A stretch of 64,000 nucleotides of DNA from Lachnospiraceae bacterium (GCA_015057025.1 SVFD01000002.1:310001-374000); one strand, 5' to 3'. Shown: positions 51,890 to 62,573, counted from the stretch's first letter. Notes: generated from the letters alone by a model not told the origin. A program made the numbers and translations.

Positions 51890-54608
51890 ACCAGTTATCT
51901 CCCGTATGCAAATCCACATCCAAGGATACCGCTAACTGCGCCGCATTCTCCATTTCTGTACGAAGAATTTCTTCTACCTTGGATACTTCTTCTTTCTCTA
52001 CTTCAAGAAGCAGTTCATCGTGCACCTGCAGAAGTACTTTGGACTTGCAATTTTCTTCTGCCAAACGGTCTCTCACACGAATCATTGCAATCTTCATAAT
52101 ATCTGCCGCCGTTCCCTGAATGGGCGCGTTCATGGCCACACGCTCTCCGAAACTTCTCTGCATAAAATTTGACGAAGAAAGTTCAGGAATAGGTCTTCTT
52201 CTGCCAAACATGGTTGTGGAATAACCTAACTTCTTAGCATCTGTCACTGCCTTATCTAAGAACGCCTTAATTCCGGGATACGTGTTAAAATACTCATCAA
52301 TATATACTTTCGCTTCCTTTGGACTGATACTTAAGTCCTGGCTCAAACCAAAGGAACTGATGCCATATACAATACCGAAGTTTACAGCCTTGGCATTTCT
52401 TCTCTGCAAAGGAGTCACCTCTTCAAAAGGCACATGGAATACCTTGGAAGCGGTAATTCTGTGAATATCCTCTGCCGAACGATAAGCTTCAATCAACTGC
52501 TCATCCCCCGACATATGGGCAAGGATACGAAGTTCAATTTGCGAATAGTCCGCATCCATAAACACACATCCGTTCTTGGGCACGAAAACCTTACGAATCA
52601 GACGTCCCATCTCCATACGAATGGGGATATTCTGTAAGTTCGGCTCCGTAGAACTGATGCGTCCCGTGGCAGTTATGGTCTGGTGAAAGGTAGTATGAAT
52701 TCTGCCATCCTCCGCAATTTCTCCAGCCAACCCATCCGCATAAGTGGACTTTAACTTAGCAAGACCTCTGTATTCCAATACATCTGCTACAATTTCATGT
52801 TCCTTGGCAAGACTTTCTAAAACATCAGCCGCCGTAGAATAGCCTGTCTTGGTCTTTTTACCACCGGGCAAAGCCATTTTATCAAATAAAATCTCACCCA
52901 ACTGCTTCGGCGAATTAATGTTAAAATTCTCTCCCGCAGCTTCATGAATTCTTCTTTCTAAAACTTCTATCTTCTCCTGCAGTTCATCACCGTAGGCTTT
53001 TAACTCGTCAGGTTTTACAATGACACCGATTTCTTCCATTTCGCCCAAAACTACTGATAAGGGCATTTCGGTCTCTGTAAAGAGTTCAAGCATCTTTGTA
53101 TTCTGAAGTTTCTCTTTTAAAACTTCGTAGGCATCGTAAGCCACACCTGCAATATCGCAATAATATGCCACCAAAGCTTCCTGCCTCTCATTATAGGCCT
53201 TCACCGGCGTCATCTTGGGAAACTCCTGCTTAAACGTAGGCATCACCCGATCCAAGTGCTCGGATGCAATGTCTTCCACCGCATAATCATTTTTTAACGG
53301 ATTTAAAAGATAGGCTCCGATTAAAATATCAAAGAATCGTCCTGAAATTTCTTTCGAAGACTTCTTTCGCAAATTCTTGGACACCATCAAAGGATAAGCA
53401 TTTTTACTGTCATATACCGAAATAACCGGTCCGGTCTTTTCTTCCACCAGTGCCTGTAAATTCTCTAAAAGAAAGCTTTCACTGATTTCATCGTTCTTTG
53501 CAATCCAAATAATCTGTTCTGCGTTATAGGCCAACGCCAAACCGATGATTTTACTCTCTTCTGCCTGCGGTGCAAACAGGGACAGTTGCCCGAAAGCTGC
53601 AACCTCTTCCCCCTCTTCTGCCGGTAAAAGTGCCAATCCGATATGTTTTGCCTTTATTGCCTTGTTAAAATGTGTCTTAGCATCCTTTACAGTTGTAACC
53701 GTTACTTTCTCAATTTTTCGGTCAGGCTTTACCGCACCTGCTGCAAATCGTCCTAAAAAGGATTTTAACTCCAGTTTCTGGAATAAGGCATAAGCATCAG
53801 CGTTATAAAAATCGCCAATCAATCCATCTTTGATATCAAAAGGAATCTCTGCGTTAATTTCAATAGTAGCAAGCTTTAAGCTAAGCTCTGCCAAGTCTTT
53901 ATTTTCTTCCAACGTCTTACGGATGGCAGGCTTACTCACCTCATCTAAATGCTCATATACCCCTGATAAACTACCAAAATTTACAATTAAATCCGTAGCG
54001 GTCTTCTCTCCAACCTTAGGTACACCGGGAATATTATCCGCAGTATCCCCCATTAAGGCTTTTAACTCAATAAACTGCTTGGGATTCACCTGATATTTGG
54101 CAACCACATCTGCAGGATAATAATCTTCTACTTCGGTTTTACCGCCACCCTTGGTTTTAGGAATGCGTATTTTAATATGTTCATCAGCTATCTGCAGTAA
54201 GTCTCGATCACCGGAAATCAAGGCTACTTCCATTCCTTTACTCTGGGCACGTTTTGCCATAGTTCCAAGAATATCGTCTGCCTCAAGACCGGGCTGTTCC
54301 ATAATAAGAATTCCCATAGCCTGTAATACTTCTTTAATAACAGGAACCTGCTCATGCAATTCCGCCGGCATAGGCCTTCTGGTGCCCTTGTAAGCCTCAA
54401 ACATCTCATGACGGAAGGTCTTTGCTTTCACATCAAATGCAACCGCAAGGTACTGCGGCTTTTCTTCCTCTAAAATTTTAAACATAATATTTAAGAACCC
54501 ATATACGGCATTGGTGTGCAATCCGCTACTGTTGCTAAGCAAAGGCACTCCGTAAAATGCTCTGTTTAAAATACTATGTCCATCTATTAAAACGATTTTC
54601 TCACTCAT
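51876..54608 (-). CDS. polA: DNA polymerase I
   Basis: 910 residues. The N-terminal 5'-3' exonuclease domain (about 1-290) starts 'EKIVLIDGHSILNRAFYG' and has 'LEADDILGTMAKRA' and 'LISGDRDLLQIAD'. The middle 3'-5' exonuclease-like region (about 300-500) lacks the DxE pair: where proofreading enzymes have DTET, this one reads 'IGLALLPAEE', so proofreading is probably lost, as in Bacillus-type enzymes. The polymerase domain has motif A 'DADYSQIELRILAHM', motif B 'RRNAKAVNFGIVYGISSFG' and motif C 'QVHDELLLEV'. AAAGGGG precedes the ATG. Followed directly by coaE. Confidence 0.97.
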   Translation of the reverse strand: MSEKIVLIDGHSILNRAFYGVPLLSNSSGLHTNAVYGFLNIMFKILEEEKPQYLAVAFDVKAKTFRHEMFEAYKGTRRPMPAELHEQVPVIKEVLQAMGILIMEQPGLEADDILGTMAKRAQSKGMEVALISGDRDLLQIADEHIKIRIPKTKGGGKTEVEDYYPADVVAKYQVNPKQFIELKALMGDTADNIPGVPKVGEKTATDLIVNFGSLSGVYEHLDEVSKPAIRKTLEENKDLAELSLKLATIEINAEIPFDIKDGLIGDFYNADAYALFQKLELKSFLGRFAAGAVKPDRKIEKVTVTTVKDAKTHFNKAIKAKHIGLALLPAEEGEEVAAFGQLSLFAPQAEESKIIGLALAYNAEQIIWIAKNDEISESFLLENLQALVEEKTGPVISVYDSKNAYPLMVSKNLRKKSSKEISGRFFDILIGAYLLNPLKNDYAVEDIASEHLDRVMPTFKQEFPKMTPVKAYNERQEALVAYYCDIAGVAYDAYEVLKEKLQNTKMLELFTETEMPLSVVLGEMEEIGVIVKPDELKAYGDELQEKIEVLERRIHEAAGENFNINSPKQLGEILFDKMALPGGKKTKTGYSTAADVLESLAKEHEIVADVLEYRGLAKLKSTYADGLAGEIAEDGRIHTTFHQTITATGRISSTEPNLQNIPIRMEMGRLIRKVFVPKNGCVFMDADYSQIELRILAHMSGDEQLIEAYRSAEDIHRITASKVFHVPFEEVTPLQRRNAKAVNFGIVYGISSFGLSQDLSISPKEAKVYIDEYFNTYPGIKAFLDKAVTDAKKLGYSTTMFGRRRPIPELSSSNFMQRSFGERVAMNAPIQGTAADIMKIAMIRVRDRLAEENCKSKVLLQVHDELLLEVEKEEVSKVEEILRTEMENAAQLAVSLDVDLHTGDNWYETK

Positions 54609-54625
54609 AAATCCGAACCCCTTTT

Positions 54626-54949
54626 TTAGGTATAAAACAACATTGAAACATAATAACCTGCCACTACAGCAATAAAAATAATAAACAAAAATCCAATTCT
54701 GGACATCTTCTTGCGTCGAAGGGCATTTTCTTGATTATTCTTAATCTTATCTTCCAATTCGCGTTGCAAATCAAAGGCTTCCGCAGAATCCAAACGTTGC
54801 AAACCGGTAATAACCAGAAACTCAATCGAAAGTTCTTCTTTGCAATTTGGACAACTTTTAATATGCTCGATAAAAGCAAGGCTCTCCTTGCTATCCAGCT
54901 CATCATTAAGAAAACTATGAATTTTTTTCTGAACCTCTTTGCATTCCAT
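54626..54949 (-). CDS. Zinc-finger (zf-HC2) anti-sigma-like membrane protein
   Basis: 107 residues from the ATG at 54949 with GAGGTAG upstream; 23 further in-frame codons are probably untranslated. The N-terminus MECKEVQKKIHSFLNDELDS and the HxxxCxxC motif in 'FIEHIKSCPNCKEEL' are typical of the zf-HC2/ZAS domain of anti-sigma factors, and one membrane helix sits at the C-terminus (about 85-104). No ECF sigma gene lies next to it; polA follows 17 bases downstream. It may regulate a sigma factor encoded elsewhere. Confidence 0.8.
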   Translation of the reverse strand: MECKEVQKKIHSFLNDELDSKESLAFIEHIKSCPNCKEELSIEFLVITGLQRLDSAEAFDLQRELEDKIKNNQENALRRKKMSRIGFLFIIFIAVVAGYYVSMLFYT

Positions 54950-55073
54950 GGAAACTACCTCATAAACATTCCCAAATTGCACACATGATACACTATTATC
55001 TATATTACACCAAATCACATTATTTTTAAAGTAAATCCCTAAAAATATATTTTATAAAAAATGCAAATTTTCC

Positions 55074-55102
55074 TTGCAAGAATCTTCATTTTATGATAGT
55101 AT
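55074..55102 (+). promoter_or_regulatory. Promoter of tRNA-Leu
   Basis: TTGCAA (55074-55079), 17 bases, TAGTAT (55097-55102), ending 21 bases before the mature tRNA 5' end. Confidence 0.6.
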
Positions 55103-55123
55103 TAACAACGGTTGATAACTTAT

Positions 55124-55206
55124 GCCGGTGTGTCGGAATGGCAGACGAGGCAGACTCAAAATCTGTTGTGGGCAACCACGTGTGGGTTCAAGTCCCACCG
55201 CCGGCA
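55124..55206 (+). tRNA. tRNA-Leu (anticodon CAA)
   Basis: 83-base class II tRNA. The acceptor arms GCCGGTG and CGCCGGC pair (one G-U), with A as discriminator base. The anticodon stem GCAGA/TCTGT holds the loop CTCAAAA, giving anticodon CAA for the codon UUG. A long variable arm (about GTGGGCAACCACG) and the T arm GTGGGTTCAAGTCCCAC follow. The 3' CCA is not encoded; the next bases are GTAC then a T-run. Confidence 0.95.
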
Positions 55207-55228
55207 GTACTTTTTCAATTTTTCAAAG

Positions 55229-55257
55229 AGAAATACGAGAAATCGTGTTTCTTTTTT
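55229..55257 (+). terminator. Terminator of tRNA-Leu
   Basis: AGAAATACGA and TCGTGTTTCT pair with one G-U around a GAAA loop, then a run of T follows, 22 bases after the tRNA. Confidence 0.85.
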
Positions 55258-55267
55258 ATTTATAAAA

Positions 55268-55302
55268 ACGGCAACACAAAATCTAATATTTTGCACTGCC
55301 GT
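55268..55302. terminator. Bidirectional terminator between tRNA-Leu and the sensory operon
   Basis: ACGGCA/TGCCGT and, inside, CAAAAT/ATTTTG form a two-part stem. T-rich tracts follow on both strands (CTTTTTATTTT on plus, TTTTTATAA on minus), so it should also end the minus-strand GGDEF operon, whose last stop is at 55338. Confidence 0.8.
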
Positions 55303-55337
55303 CTTTTTATTTTATGTATAAAACTCGTTGTAAACAC

Positions 55338-56690
55338 TTATTCAGCTTTCAAAGGCTGTATGTCATAGTTTACTTTAATACCGGAAAATTTAACTCTTTC
55401 ATTTTGATAAAATTTGTCAATAACACGTTTTGCTACTGCTCTTCCGTTCTCCACATCCGTATCCATTAAAAGAACAATGTATTGACTGCAACTATACTTT
55501 GTACCTGTATCGACGGAACGCAAAGAGGTTATAACTGCCTGCTTTAAAATTTCCATAATATCATCCATAGACTGCTCTGCTCGCACCTTATCTGAACTTA
55601 AGGAAAACAAAAGTGTTTGTACATTACGATTATTACGACCTACCGTACGCATAGAAAAGTCATATAACTTTTTAAAATCATCATACTCAACATGAAATGC
55701 GCCTCTGTCTTTATCCTGTTCCTCCGAAATCATTCGATGAATATCTTTTAGTTCCGCGTCCGTATCGATTTCCTGTAATTTAATATCGGATACAACTCCG
55801 TCTTTACTCCAAAAATGATATGAATTCTTACCATTTTCTTTTACAAAGTACAAAGTATCGTCCGCATCACCATATAAAGTTTCAAATGTTTCACCATTTT
55901 CCGCAATTTTAGCACCGATAGATACTGATACAATACCTGCATAGCCCATAACCCCCATCTTCTCAGCAAAGGTTTTAATTACACCTGCGGCTTTTTCTGA
56001 CGCTTCATTTATATCCGTTACATCTGTAAAAAAGGCAACAAATTCATCGCCACCTAATCTGCAAAGAATGTCATCCTCCTTGGAATGCAACTTTAACGTA
56101 TCTGCAAAATTCTGAAGAACCGCATCACCAACCATATGTCCATAGGTATCGTTCATCGACTTAAAGTTATCAAGATCCGTCATAAACAAGGTTCCTCTAT
56201 GGCCTTCTTCCAACAGCTTCTTTAATTCCTTTTCCAAATAGGCTCTGTTTTTAAGACCTGTCAGCGCATCCGTATAGGATTTAATGGTTTCCTGATCCAA
56301 TGCCTGCTCTAAATCTTTACGGACATCGTGAGCCTCCAACACTCTCGCCACACGGCTTCTCATAACGTCTACCACAAAGGGTTTCGTGATAAAATCATCC
56401 GCACCGCATTGCAGACAATCCGCTTCCGTAATAGGACTGGTATCCGCGGTCAAAAATACAACAGGTATCTTATTCCACGCATCACAAGCTTTAATTTTTT
56501 TGACTACCGTCTTACCATCCATTTCCGGCATTTCAATATCCATCAAAATCAAATCAGGTATCTCTCTCTCCAAAAAACTCAATGCTACTGCCCCGGAATT
56601 TACTGTTTCAACATTATAATTGTCGGCAAGCGCGTGTTTTGCCAATAAGCAATTGATACCGTCATCGTCTACAATCAATATCTTCTTCAT
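55338..56690 (-). CDS. Response regulator with GGDEF diguanylate cyclase domain
   Basis: 450 residues. A receiver (1-120) starts 'KKILIVDDDGINCLLAKHAL' with the phospho-acceptor Asp in 'LILMDIEMPEMDG'. A GGDEF domain (about 135-300) has 'DALTGLKNRAYLEKEL', 'FMTDLDNFKSMNDTYGHMVG' and the intact active-site 'LCRLGGDEFVAFF', so it should make cyclic-di-GMP. The C-terminal 130 residues are a further alpha/beta domain resembling a degenerate GGDEF fold with no signature left. AGGAAGTT precedes the ATG. It is the last gene of the sensory operon and opposes the HD-GYP enzyme encoded just upstream. Confidence 0.94.
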   Translation of the reverse strand: MKKILIVDDDGINCLLAKHALADNYNVETVNSGAVALSFLEREIPDLILMDIEMPEMDGKTVVKKIKACDAWNKIPVVFLTADTSPITEADCLQCGADDFITKPFVVDVMRSRVARVLEAHDVRKDLEQALDQETIKSYTDALTGLKNRAYLEKELKKLLEEGHRGTLFMTDLDNFKSMNDTYGHMVGDAVLQNFADTLKLHSKEDDILCRLGGDEFVAFFTDVTDINEASEKAAGVIKTFAEKMGVMGYAGIVSVSIGAKIAENGETFETLYGDADDTLYFVKENGKNSYHFWSKDGVVSDIKLQEIDTDAELKDIHRMISEEQDKDRGAFHVEYDDFKKLYDFSMRTVGRNNRNVQTLLFSLSSDKVRAEQSMDDIMEILKQAVITSLRSVDTGTKYSCSQYIVLLMDTDVENGRAVAKRVIDKFYQNERVKFSGIKVNYDIQPLKAE

Positions 56691-56703
56691 AACTTCCTAC
56701 CAC

Positions 56704-57783
56704 CTATTTTTCTCTAAATCTGTAATCCGTATCTTCATCAATAATTTTTATCATAATCGTAGCAATTTCCGGATCAAACTGCGAACCGGCACACTTTTGT
56801 ATTTCATTACGAATTACTTCTTGTGGCAATATACCTCGATAACTTCTTGTTGAACTCATTGCATCATATGCATCTGCCACGCCTATAATTCTTGCCACTA
56901 ACGGAATGTCAGCTCCGGCAAGCTTATCCGGATATCCTTTGCCATCATATCGTTCATGATGCCACCTTGCTCCCACCATAATATCAGGCAATTCTGACAT
57001 TTTTTCAAGAATTTCGGAACCGATTACCGGATGAGTTTTAATAATTGCGTATTCTTCATCTGTAAGTTTGGAAGTTTTGTTAATAATTTCATCAGGAATA
57101 CCAATTTTACCGATATCATGTAATAATCCAATATAATATATATTATCAATCTCTTCCTGAGTCATATTCATTTTAGTCGCAATCATAGCTGAATAATCGG
57201 CTACGCGCACAGAATGTCCATTGGTATACTTATCTTTGGCATCAATGGTTCCTGCAAGCGTTTGCATTACCTGTACCGTCATTCTTTTTAATTGACGACT
57301 ACGCTTCTCCAGCTTTCTTGTTTTATATTCCACTTCATTCTGTAATGACTTTTGCAAATGTGATAATTCTAATGTGCGGCTTGTACGCTGAAACATAATT
57401 TCATCAATAAAAGGCTTGGTAATAAAATCTACCGCCCCCAATTCGAAACACTTAACTTCCGATTCCTGTTCATTATCCGCAGTCAGACAAATAATTGGTA
57501 TTTCCTTCAAAACCGGTTTTTCTTTTATCAATTTCATAAAAGTAAAACCATCCATTTCCGGCATGCAAATATCGAGCAATATCAAGTCTGTTTCATTCTC
57601 CTCCAAATAAGAAAAAGCTTCTTTTCCGGAAGAAACCGTATTTACCTCAAATTTAGCAGAAAGAATGCGTTTTGCAATAAACAAATTCATCGCGTCATCA
57701 TCTACTACCAAGATATGGCTTTTTTTCGTATTAATATCTTCTTCCTCAGTATTATGTATTCTCGTCAGATCGTTGCGTTCCAT
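56704..57783 (-). CDS. Response regulator with HD-GYP phosphodiesterase domain
   Basis: 359 residues. The receiver (about 20-140) has '[19 protein letters not shown]' and the acceptor Asp in '[16 protein letters not shown]'. A short coiled coil leads to an HD-GYP domain (about 175-350) with '[20 protein letters not shown]', the '[11 protein letters not shown]' motif carrying GYP, and 'MVGARW' before it. Such proteins hydrolyse cyclic-di-GMP. AAGGGATAG precedes the ATG. The start overlaps the end of the histidine kinase gene by 19 bases, so the kinase and this regulator are likely made in equal amounts. Confidence 0.95.
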   Translation of the reverse strand: MERNDLTRIHNTEEEDINTKKSHILVVDDDAMNLFIAKRILSAKFEVNTVSSGKEAFSYLEENETDLILLDICMPEMDGFTFMKLIKEKPVLKEIPIICLTADNEQESEVKCFELGAVDFITKPFIDEIMFQRTSRTLELSHLQKSLQNEVEYKTRKLEKRSRQLKRMTVQVMQTLAGTIDAKDKYTNGHSVRVADYSAMIATKMNMTQEEIDNIYYIGLLHDIGKIGIPDEIINKTSKLTDEEYAIIKTHPVIGSEILEKMSELPDIMVGARWHHERYDGKGYPDKLAGADIPLVARIIGVADAYDAMSSTRSYRGILPQEVIRNEIQKCAGSQFDPEIATIMIKIIDEDTDYRFREK

Positions 57784-60341
57784 TCTTCTATCCCTTCTTT
57801 TTCAAGATATGCCTTAACATCTTTTATTACATTCAAATACATACCCATCATTGCTTCGTGATTCTGCGAAATATATTTTTCATTTTCTTCCGCATCTATA
57901 TTTTCACGAAGTTTCTTTCCTGCCATTTCCAATTTAAGGCATTCGTCCGAAAAACTTTCACAACCTACATTTAATGCATTCGTCTTTAAGGAATGAACAA
58001 CAATCGTGTAATCATTCCAGTTTTCATCCTGATAATATCGCTCTAAATCAGCTTTTTTACTCTCGTATTGATCGTAAAACATTTTAAGGACTTCCAAATA
58101 CATCTCCTTAATTCCTGCACAATACTTCATCCCCAAATCAGAATTTAAAAGACTGTTTTCCGTTTCTTCAATCCCTTGTTCAGGCTGTTTTAGGTTTTTC
58201 GCCAAACTCTCCCTGCTTTCAGAATCTTTATTCTCTATATTGGCTGTAATAACATGAACTTTCTCTGCCGGAATATATTTTACCAGCATTTCTTCCAAAA
58301 CTTTACCCACAATAGGTTTGCTTAAATAATTTGTAAAACCTTCCCGCATATACATTTCTTTAGCACCTGAAATCGTATTTGCAGTTAAAGCAATTACTGC
58401 CGCATCCTTATTTTTATTACCTTCAAGTTCTTTGGACTTTTTCAAGGTTTCAATACCATCCATACCGGACATCATATGATCCAGCAAAATAACATCATAG
58501 CGATTTTGGCACATCAATTCCAATGCCTCAGGACCATTGGTGCAGGTTGTAATCTGAATGCAGGTTTTCTTTAAAAGATTTTTTACCACCTGCAGATTAA
58601 TTTGATTGTCATCCACTACCAAAACAGATGCTTCAGGAGCAGTATAACCGGTTTGATATTTCTGCAAACGACCGGTAGACATGCAGTAGTTTTTCTTAAA
58701 ATCGCCGATTTTAGCAGTGCTGCGGATATTCTGAGATAAAAATACCGTAAAAACAGAACCTGTTCCGTAAGTACTTTCAACCTCTATTTTACCACCCATC
58801 ATTTGAACAAGATTATGAGTGATTGCCAACCCCAGACCGGTTCCCTCCACATTTCGATTTGCTTTTAAATCCAAACGTTGGAAATGTTTAAACAAACCTT
58901 CTATATCTTCTTTGCGAATGCCAATTCCCGTATCTTCCACAGCCATAAAAAGTTCTACATTTTCATTCGTAGAATCATATTTTCCGTCCACGGTTAACTT
59001 TACATTTCCCTTTGCAGTATACTTCACTGCGTTATTTAAAAGATTTAATAGAATCTGTTTTATTCTGATATCATCACCGTATAAAAGCTCCGGCAAATCA
59101 TAGTTGACACTGACTTGAAATTGTAAACCTTTCTGTTTTGCTTTTAATTCAATCATGCTGACAACATCATATAATGCCTCACCTAACTTATATTCATTAT
59201 TAACAATTTCCATTTTACCGGACTCAATTTTGGAGAAATCCAAAATATCATTAATAATGGATAAAAGACTCTGACTTGCAATATCAATATTGCCGGCATA
59301 CTCCAAAATTGCTTCCTCTTCACTCTCCCGCAGTATCATTTCATTCATACCGATTACCGCATTAATCGGTGTACGAATTTCATGAGACATATTGGCAAGG
59401 AAGTCTGATTTTGCATGATTTGCCTGTTCTGCAATCATTTTTGCCTGACGCAGTTCATCACTTTCTCTTGCTTTTTTTTCTGCACCCAGCAAATAAATTG
59501 TCACTATAACCAAAAGAAGCCATAAAAGACCAAAACACCATAATACAAGCGGAATTAACAATGTAACATCTCCCGCCACTGCATCTTTGGGCACCCAGCC
59601 AATAATATAAAGCCCACTATATTCCGTTTCTGATGCAAAAATCACTCTTTCTTCTTCACCGTTTTTACATACTGACGCAGCTGAAGCACTGATATTCATT
59701 TTTGAACGTATTGTTTCAAAAGTCTTTACATAAGTGTCATCAACTAAAAAATCCGCTTCTAATGGTACTTCTTTCATTTCCAAAAGAATTTCACCATCAA
59801 TATCAATAACGGCACATACACCGTTACCGTCATAGCAGGAAATATCAATTTTATCAGCCAAAACCGTACCTTCATACAATTTGTACAACACATACTTTAC
59901 ATTATCGCCACTATAAACGGGCACTGTAAATAATACCGTTGCGTCATCACCACAACTGACTGCTGCATTTCCGTGAATTGACTCAAAAATCCCGTCATAT
60001 TCTGAAATATCCAACGCTTCACCATAGGTTGGTGTGCCGTCAATGCGAAGCACACCATAAGAAACACCTACTTCTTCACTTAGAAACTCTTCCATTTGAC
60101 CGGTTTCCATATTGATAAAAGCAGATACTTCACTTAGCAATCGCAATTCTTCGCTAAAGCTGTTATTTACAACCTTTGCCATTGTTTTGCTTTGCTCTGC
60201 AACCTGATGTTCTAATTGAACATTTATAATATCCTGCATTTTCCACCACATGGCAATACAAACAATAATCAGTATGAAAAAGCTGACACCTACTATCCAT
60301 ATATTATTTCTTTTTAATTTATAACCGGGTTTATTCTCCAT
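57765..60341 (-). CDS. Hybrid histidine kinase with receiver and HPt domains
   Basis: 858 residues. Two membrane helices (about 13-33 and 265-292) enclose a Cache-like extracellular domain. HisKA has '[20 protein letters not shown]' (His near 325), the HATPase has '[18 protein letters not shown]' and '[19 protein letters not shown]', a receiver has '[20 protein letters not shown]' and the acceptor Asp in '[13 protein letters not shown]', and a C-terminal HPt (about 730-845) has the phospho-His in '[18 protein letters not shown]'. This is a complete phosphorelay that could feed the two co-encoded regulators. The gene overlaps the BMP-like gene upstream by 11 bases. GGAG precedes the ATG. Confidence 0.94.
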   Translation of the reverse strand: MENKPGYKLKRNNIWIVGVSFFILIIVCIAMWWKMQDIINVQLEHQVAEQSKTMAKVVNNSFSEELRLLSEVSAFINMETGQMEEFLSEEVGVSYGVLRIDGTPTYGEALDISEYDGIFESIHGNAAVSCGDDATVLFTVPVYSGDNVKYVLYKLYEGTVLADKIDISCYDGNGVCAVIDIDGEILLEMKEVPLEADFLVDDTYVKTFETIRSKMNISASAASVCKNGEEERVIFASETEYSGLYIIGWVPKDAVAGDVTLLIPLVLWCFGLLWLLLVIVTIYLLGAEKKARESDELRQAKMIAEQANHAKSDFLANMSHEIRTPINAVIGMNEMILRESEEEAILEYAGNIDIASQSLLSIINDILDFSKIESGKMEIVNNEYKLGEALYDVVSMIELKAKQKGLQFQVSVNYDLPELLYGDDIRIKQILLNLLNNAVKYTAKGNVKLTVDGKYDSTNENVELFMAVEDTGIGIRKEDIEGLFKHFQRLDLKANRNVEGTGLGLAITHNLVQMMGGKIEVESTYGTGSVFTVFLSQNIRSTAKIGDFKKNYCMSTGRLQKYQTGYTAPEASVLVVDDNQINLQVVKNLLKKTCIQITTCTNGPEALELMCQNRYDVILLDHMMSGMDGIETLKKSKELEGNKNKDAAVIALTANTISGAKEMYMREGFTNYLSKPIVGKVLEEMLVKYIPAEKVHVITANIENKDSESRESLAKNLKQPEQGIEETENSLLNSDLGMKYCAGIKEMYLEVLKMFYDQYESKKADLERYYQDENWNDYTIVVHSLKTNALNVGCESFSDECLKLEMAGKKLRENIDAEENEKYISQNHEAMMGMYLNVIKDVKAYLEKEGIEEWNATI

Positions 60342-61431
60342 AAATTACAACTCCGTCCACAAACCAATCCATTTTTTTCAGTAATATTTCATCACTTATA
60401 GATTCGCCTTCGCCACATCTAAGGGTTCCGTTATTATCATAAATAACCCCTGAAAAAATTTGATTCCCCTCTGTCATTTCCAACTTCGATAATTCTATTT
60501 TTTGTATAATTTCCTCTTCTACATAATCAGAGTATTCTGACAAAGCCACGACACCGGTATCAAGGCTGAACCAATGACGTTCCACAGCATTCCCTTTGCC
60601 TTGCAAAAATTCACGAATAATTTGATAATATAAAGCATTCCAATCCCACACAGCCGCTGTCAGGTATTTTTCAGACAGTCCCTGTGCAACGGCATTATAA
60701 CCTATGGAATAAACACCTGCCTCATCTGCTTTTTGTGCGACATAATGTTGGTTTTGATGATATGTTACAACATCCGCACCTGCTTCATTAATTAAAATAT
60801 CTACTGCATCTGACTCTTTTTCTTCATCTTCCCATTCATTCGTCCATATTACATTAACTTCAGCATCCGGATTCACGCTTTTAACACCTAGCGTAAAAGC
60901 ATTAATTCCTCTGTTAACTTCACTATTTGGCATTGCCGCCACATAACCGATTACATTATTTTCCGTTTTCATACCGGCCACAATTCCGGCTAAATATCTC
61001 GCTTGATACATTCTTCCAAAATATGAAGTCATATTATCCGCAGAATATTCCGCAGAAATTCCATAAAAAGAAATCTGCGGATACTTTTGAATTGTATCTT
61101 GCACCTCCGTAGGATATGAATAGCTGGATAAAATAATCATTCCAACATCTTCTTTGACAAGTTCGTCAATGGCAATCTCACACTGTCCGGTCCCTTCAGA
61201 AACATTTTCCTTGACAATAAGTTCCACACCTAATTCTTCACAGGCAGAACTAACCCCCTGATAATGCATTCCGTTCCATCCTTCATCCGTAGAATTTCCG
61301 GTTAAAATCAATCCCACTTTGATTGTGTCTTCTTTTTTTAAATTAATTGTAAAAATAAAAACAATAATAAACACTAATAATATCCCGGCTGCAATAAGCA
61401 ATATATGCTGTTTGTTTTTAATTTTCTTCAT
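60331..61431 (-). CDS. BMP-family membrane-anchored ligand-binding protein 1
   Basis: 366 residues from the ATG at 61431 (AAGGGG upstream; an adjacent GTG is less likely). A basic start and one hydrophobic helix (about 9-29) without a lipobox suggest an uncleaved anchor. The rest is a periplasmic-binding-protein fold of the BMP (PF02608) family: '[20 protein letters not shown]', '[20 protein letters not shown]', '[20 protein letters not shown]' and '[17 protein letters not shown]'. BMP proteins bind purine nucleosides or related ligands. No ABC permease or ATPase accompanies it, so a sensory role with the adjoining kinase is likely. Confidence 0.9.
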   Translation of the reverse strand: MKKIKNKQHILLIAAGILLVFIIVFIFTINLKKEDTIKVGLILTGNSTDEGWNGMHYQGVSSACEELGVELIVKENVSEGTGQCEIAIDELVKEDVGMIILSSYSYPTEVQDTIQKYPQISFYGISAEYSADNMTSYFGRMYQARYLAGIVAGMKTENNVIGYVAAMPNSEVNRGINAFTLGVKSVNPDAEVNVIWTNEWEDEEKESDAVDILINEAGADVVTYHQNQHYVAQKADEAGVYSIGYNAVAQGLSEKYLTAAVWDWNALYYQIIREFLQGKGNAVERHWFSLDTGVVALSEYSDYVEEEIIQKIELSKLEMTEGNQIFSGVIYDNNGTLRCGEGESISDEILLKKMDWFVDGVVIYGE

Positions 61432-62515
61432 CACTCACAACCCCTTCAACATACCAATCAAATTCATTTAGCATGGCATTATCAGTCATACATTCACCTT
61501 CTTCGATTCGAAGATTTCCTTCATTATCGTAAATAGGCCCGTAAAAAACATCATAAGTACCGCTACTTATCTTTTCCATTTCCCGATTGATAATTGCTTC
61601 TGTTTCCTTGCTTACTTTATCAGTAAGCGGTGCCAAAGAAACCATACCGGTTTCAACACCTTCCCAATAATGTTTTCCTACAAATTTTCCTTGAAGACAT
61701 TTCAATATTACAGGAGTATAAAAATTATCCCAGTCCCAAACCGCAGCAGTTAAATATGTATTGGGATAATCCTGACTATTGTCCAGATTATATCCGATAG
61801 ACATAATCCTTTCCTGCTCCGCTATTTCAAGTGCCATCAATGAATCTGTATGCATGGCAAGAACGTCTATATTATGATTATCAAGAAGTCTATGCGTTGC
61901 TTCAGCCGTTGCATCATCATCATTCCAGGAATTTGTCCAACTGACATATACCATAGCATCCGGATTTACACTTCTCACTCCTAAGGTAAATGCATTAATG
62001 CCTCTATTTACTTCCGAAATAGGAAACGCTGCAACATATCCGATTTCATTTGTTTCAGTCTGTAAACCGGCTACAATACCGCTTAAATATCTTATTTGAT
62101 AAATTCGTCCAAAATATGTAGACAAATTTTTATCTTCACCAACACCTGTAGCATGCAAAAAATATATTTCCGGATATTCTTTTGCAGCATCATTTATGTA
62201 TTCACCAAATTCAAAAGAATTGGCAACAATTACCTTACAGTCTGACTTTACAAATTCATCAATAATATCCGGTATTTCTTCCGGCACAACATTTTCTTTA
62301 TAAATAATCGATAAATTTAATTCTTCTGCAGTTGCTTCCAATCCTTCATAGTGAGACTGACTCCAACTACGATCATCTATACTCCCATTTAAAATAACAC
62401 CTATCTTGGTGGTTTCTTTAGTAACCTCAGTATCAGCTTCATATATGTTAATTACAAATATACCAATGATAATTGCAATAATAATAATTCCCGCCACAAC
62501 AAAAATCTTCTTCAT
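61418..62515 (-). CDS. BMP-family membrane-anchored ligand-binding protein 2
   Basis: 365 residues, paralogous along its whole length to the following gene. An N-terminal hydrophobic helix (about 3-25) lacks a lipobox, then 'IGVILNGSIDDRSWSQSHYE', 'YQIRYLSGIVAGLQTETNEI', '[20 protein letters not shown]' and '[19 protein letters not shown]' of the BMP fold follow. Differences between the paralogues cluster in the probable ligand-pocket residues, for example '[10 protein letters not shown]' against 'AMHTDSLMAL', which suggests different ligands. It is the first gene of the sensory operon and overlaps the next by 14 bases. Confidence 0.9.
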   Translation of the reverse strand: MKKIFVVAGIIIIAIIIGIFVINIYEADTEVTKETTKIGVILNGSIDDRSWSQSHYEGLEATAEELNLSIIYKENVVPEEIPDIIDEFVKSDCKVIVANSFEFGEYINDAAKEYPEIYFLHATGVGEDKNLSTYFGRIYQIRYLSGIVAGLQTETNEIGYVAAFPISEVNRGINAFTLGVRSVNPDAMVYVSWTNSWNDDDATAEATHRLLDNHNIDVLAMHTDSLMALEIAEQERIMSIGYNLDNSQDYPNTYLTAAVWDWDNFYTPVILKCLQGKFVGKHYWEGVETGMVSLAPLTDKVSKETEAIINREMEKISSGTYDVFYGPIYDNEGNLRIEEGECMTDNAMLNEFDWYVEGVVSDEEN

Positions 62516-62573
62516 TTACAATAATGCGCTCCCTACCGCTCATCTGTTTTGCATAAATAGTTCATAAAAATAT

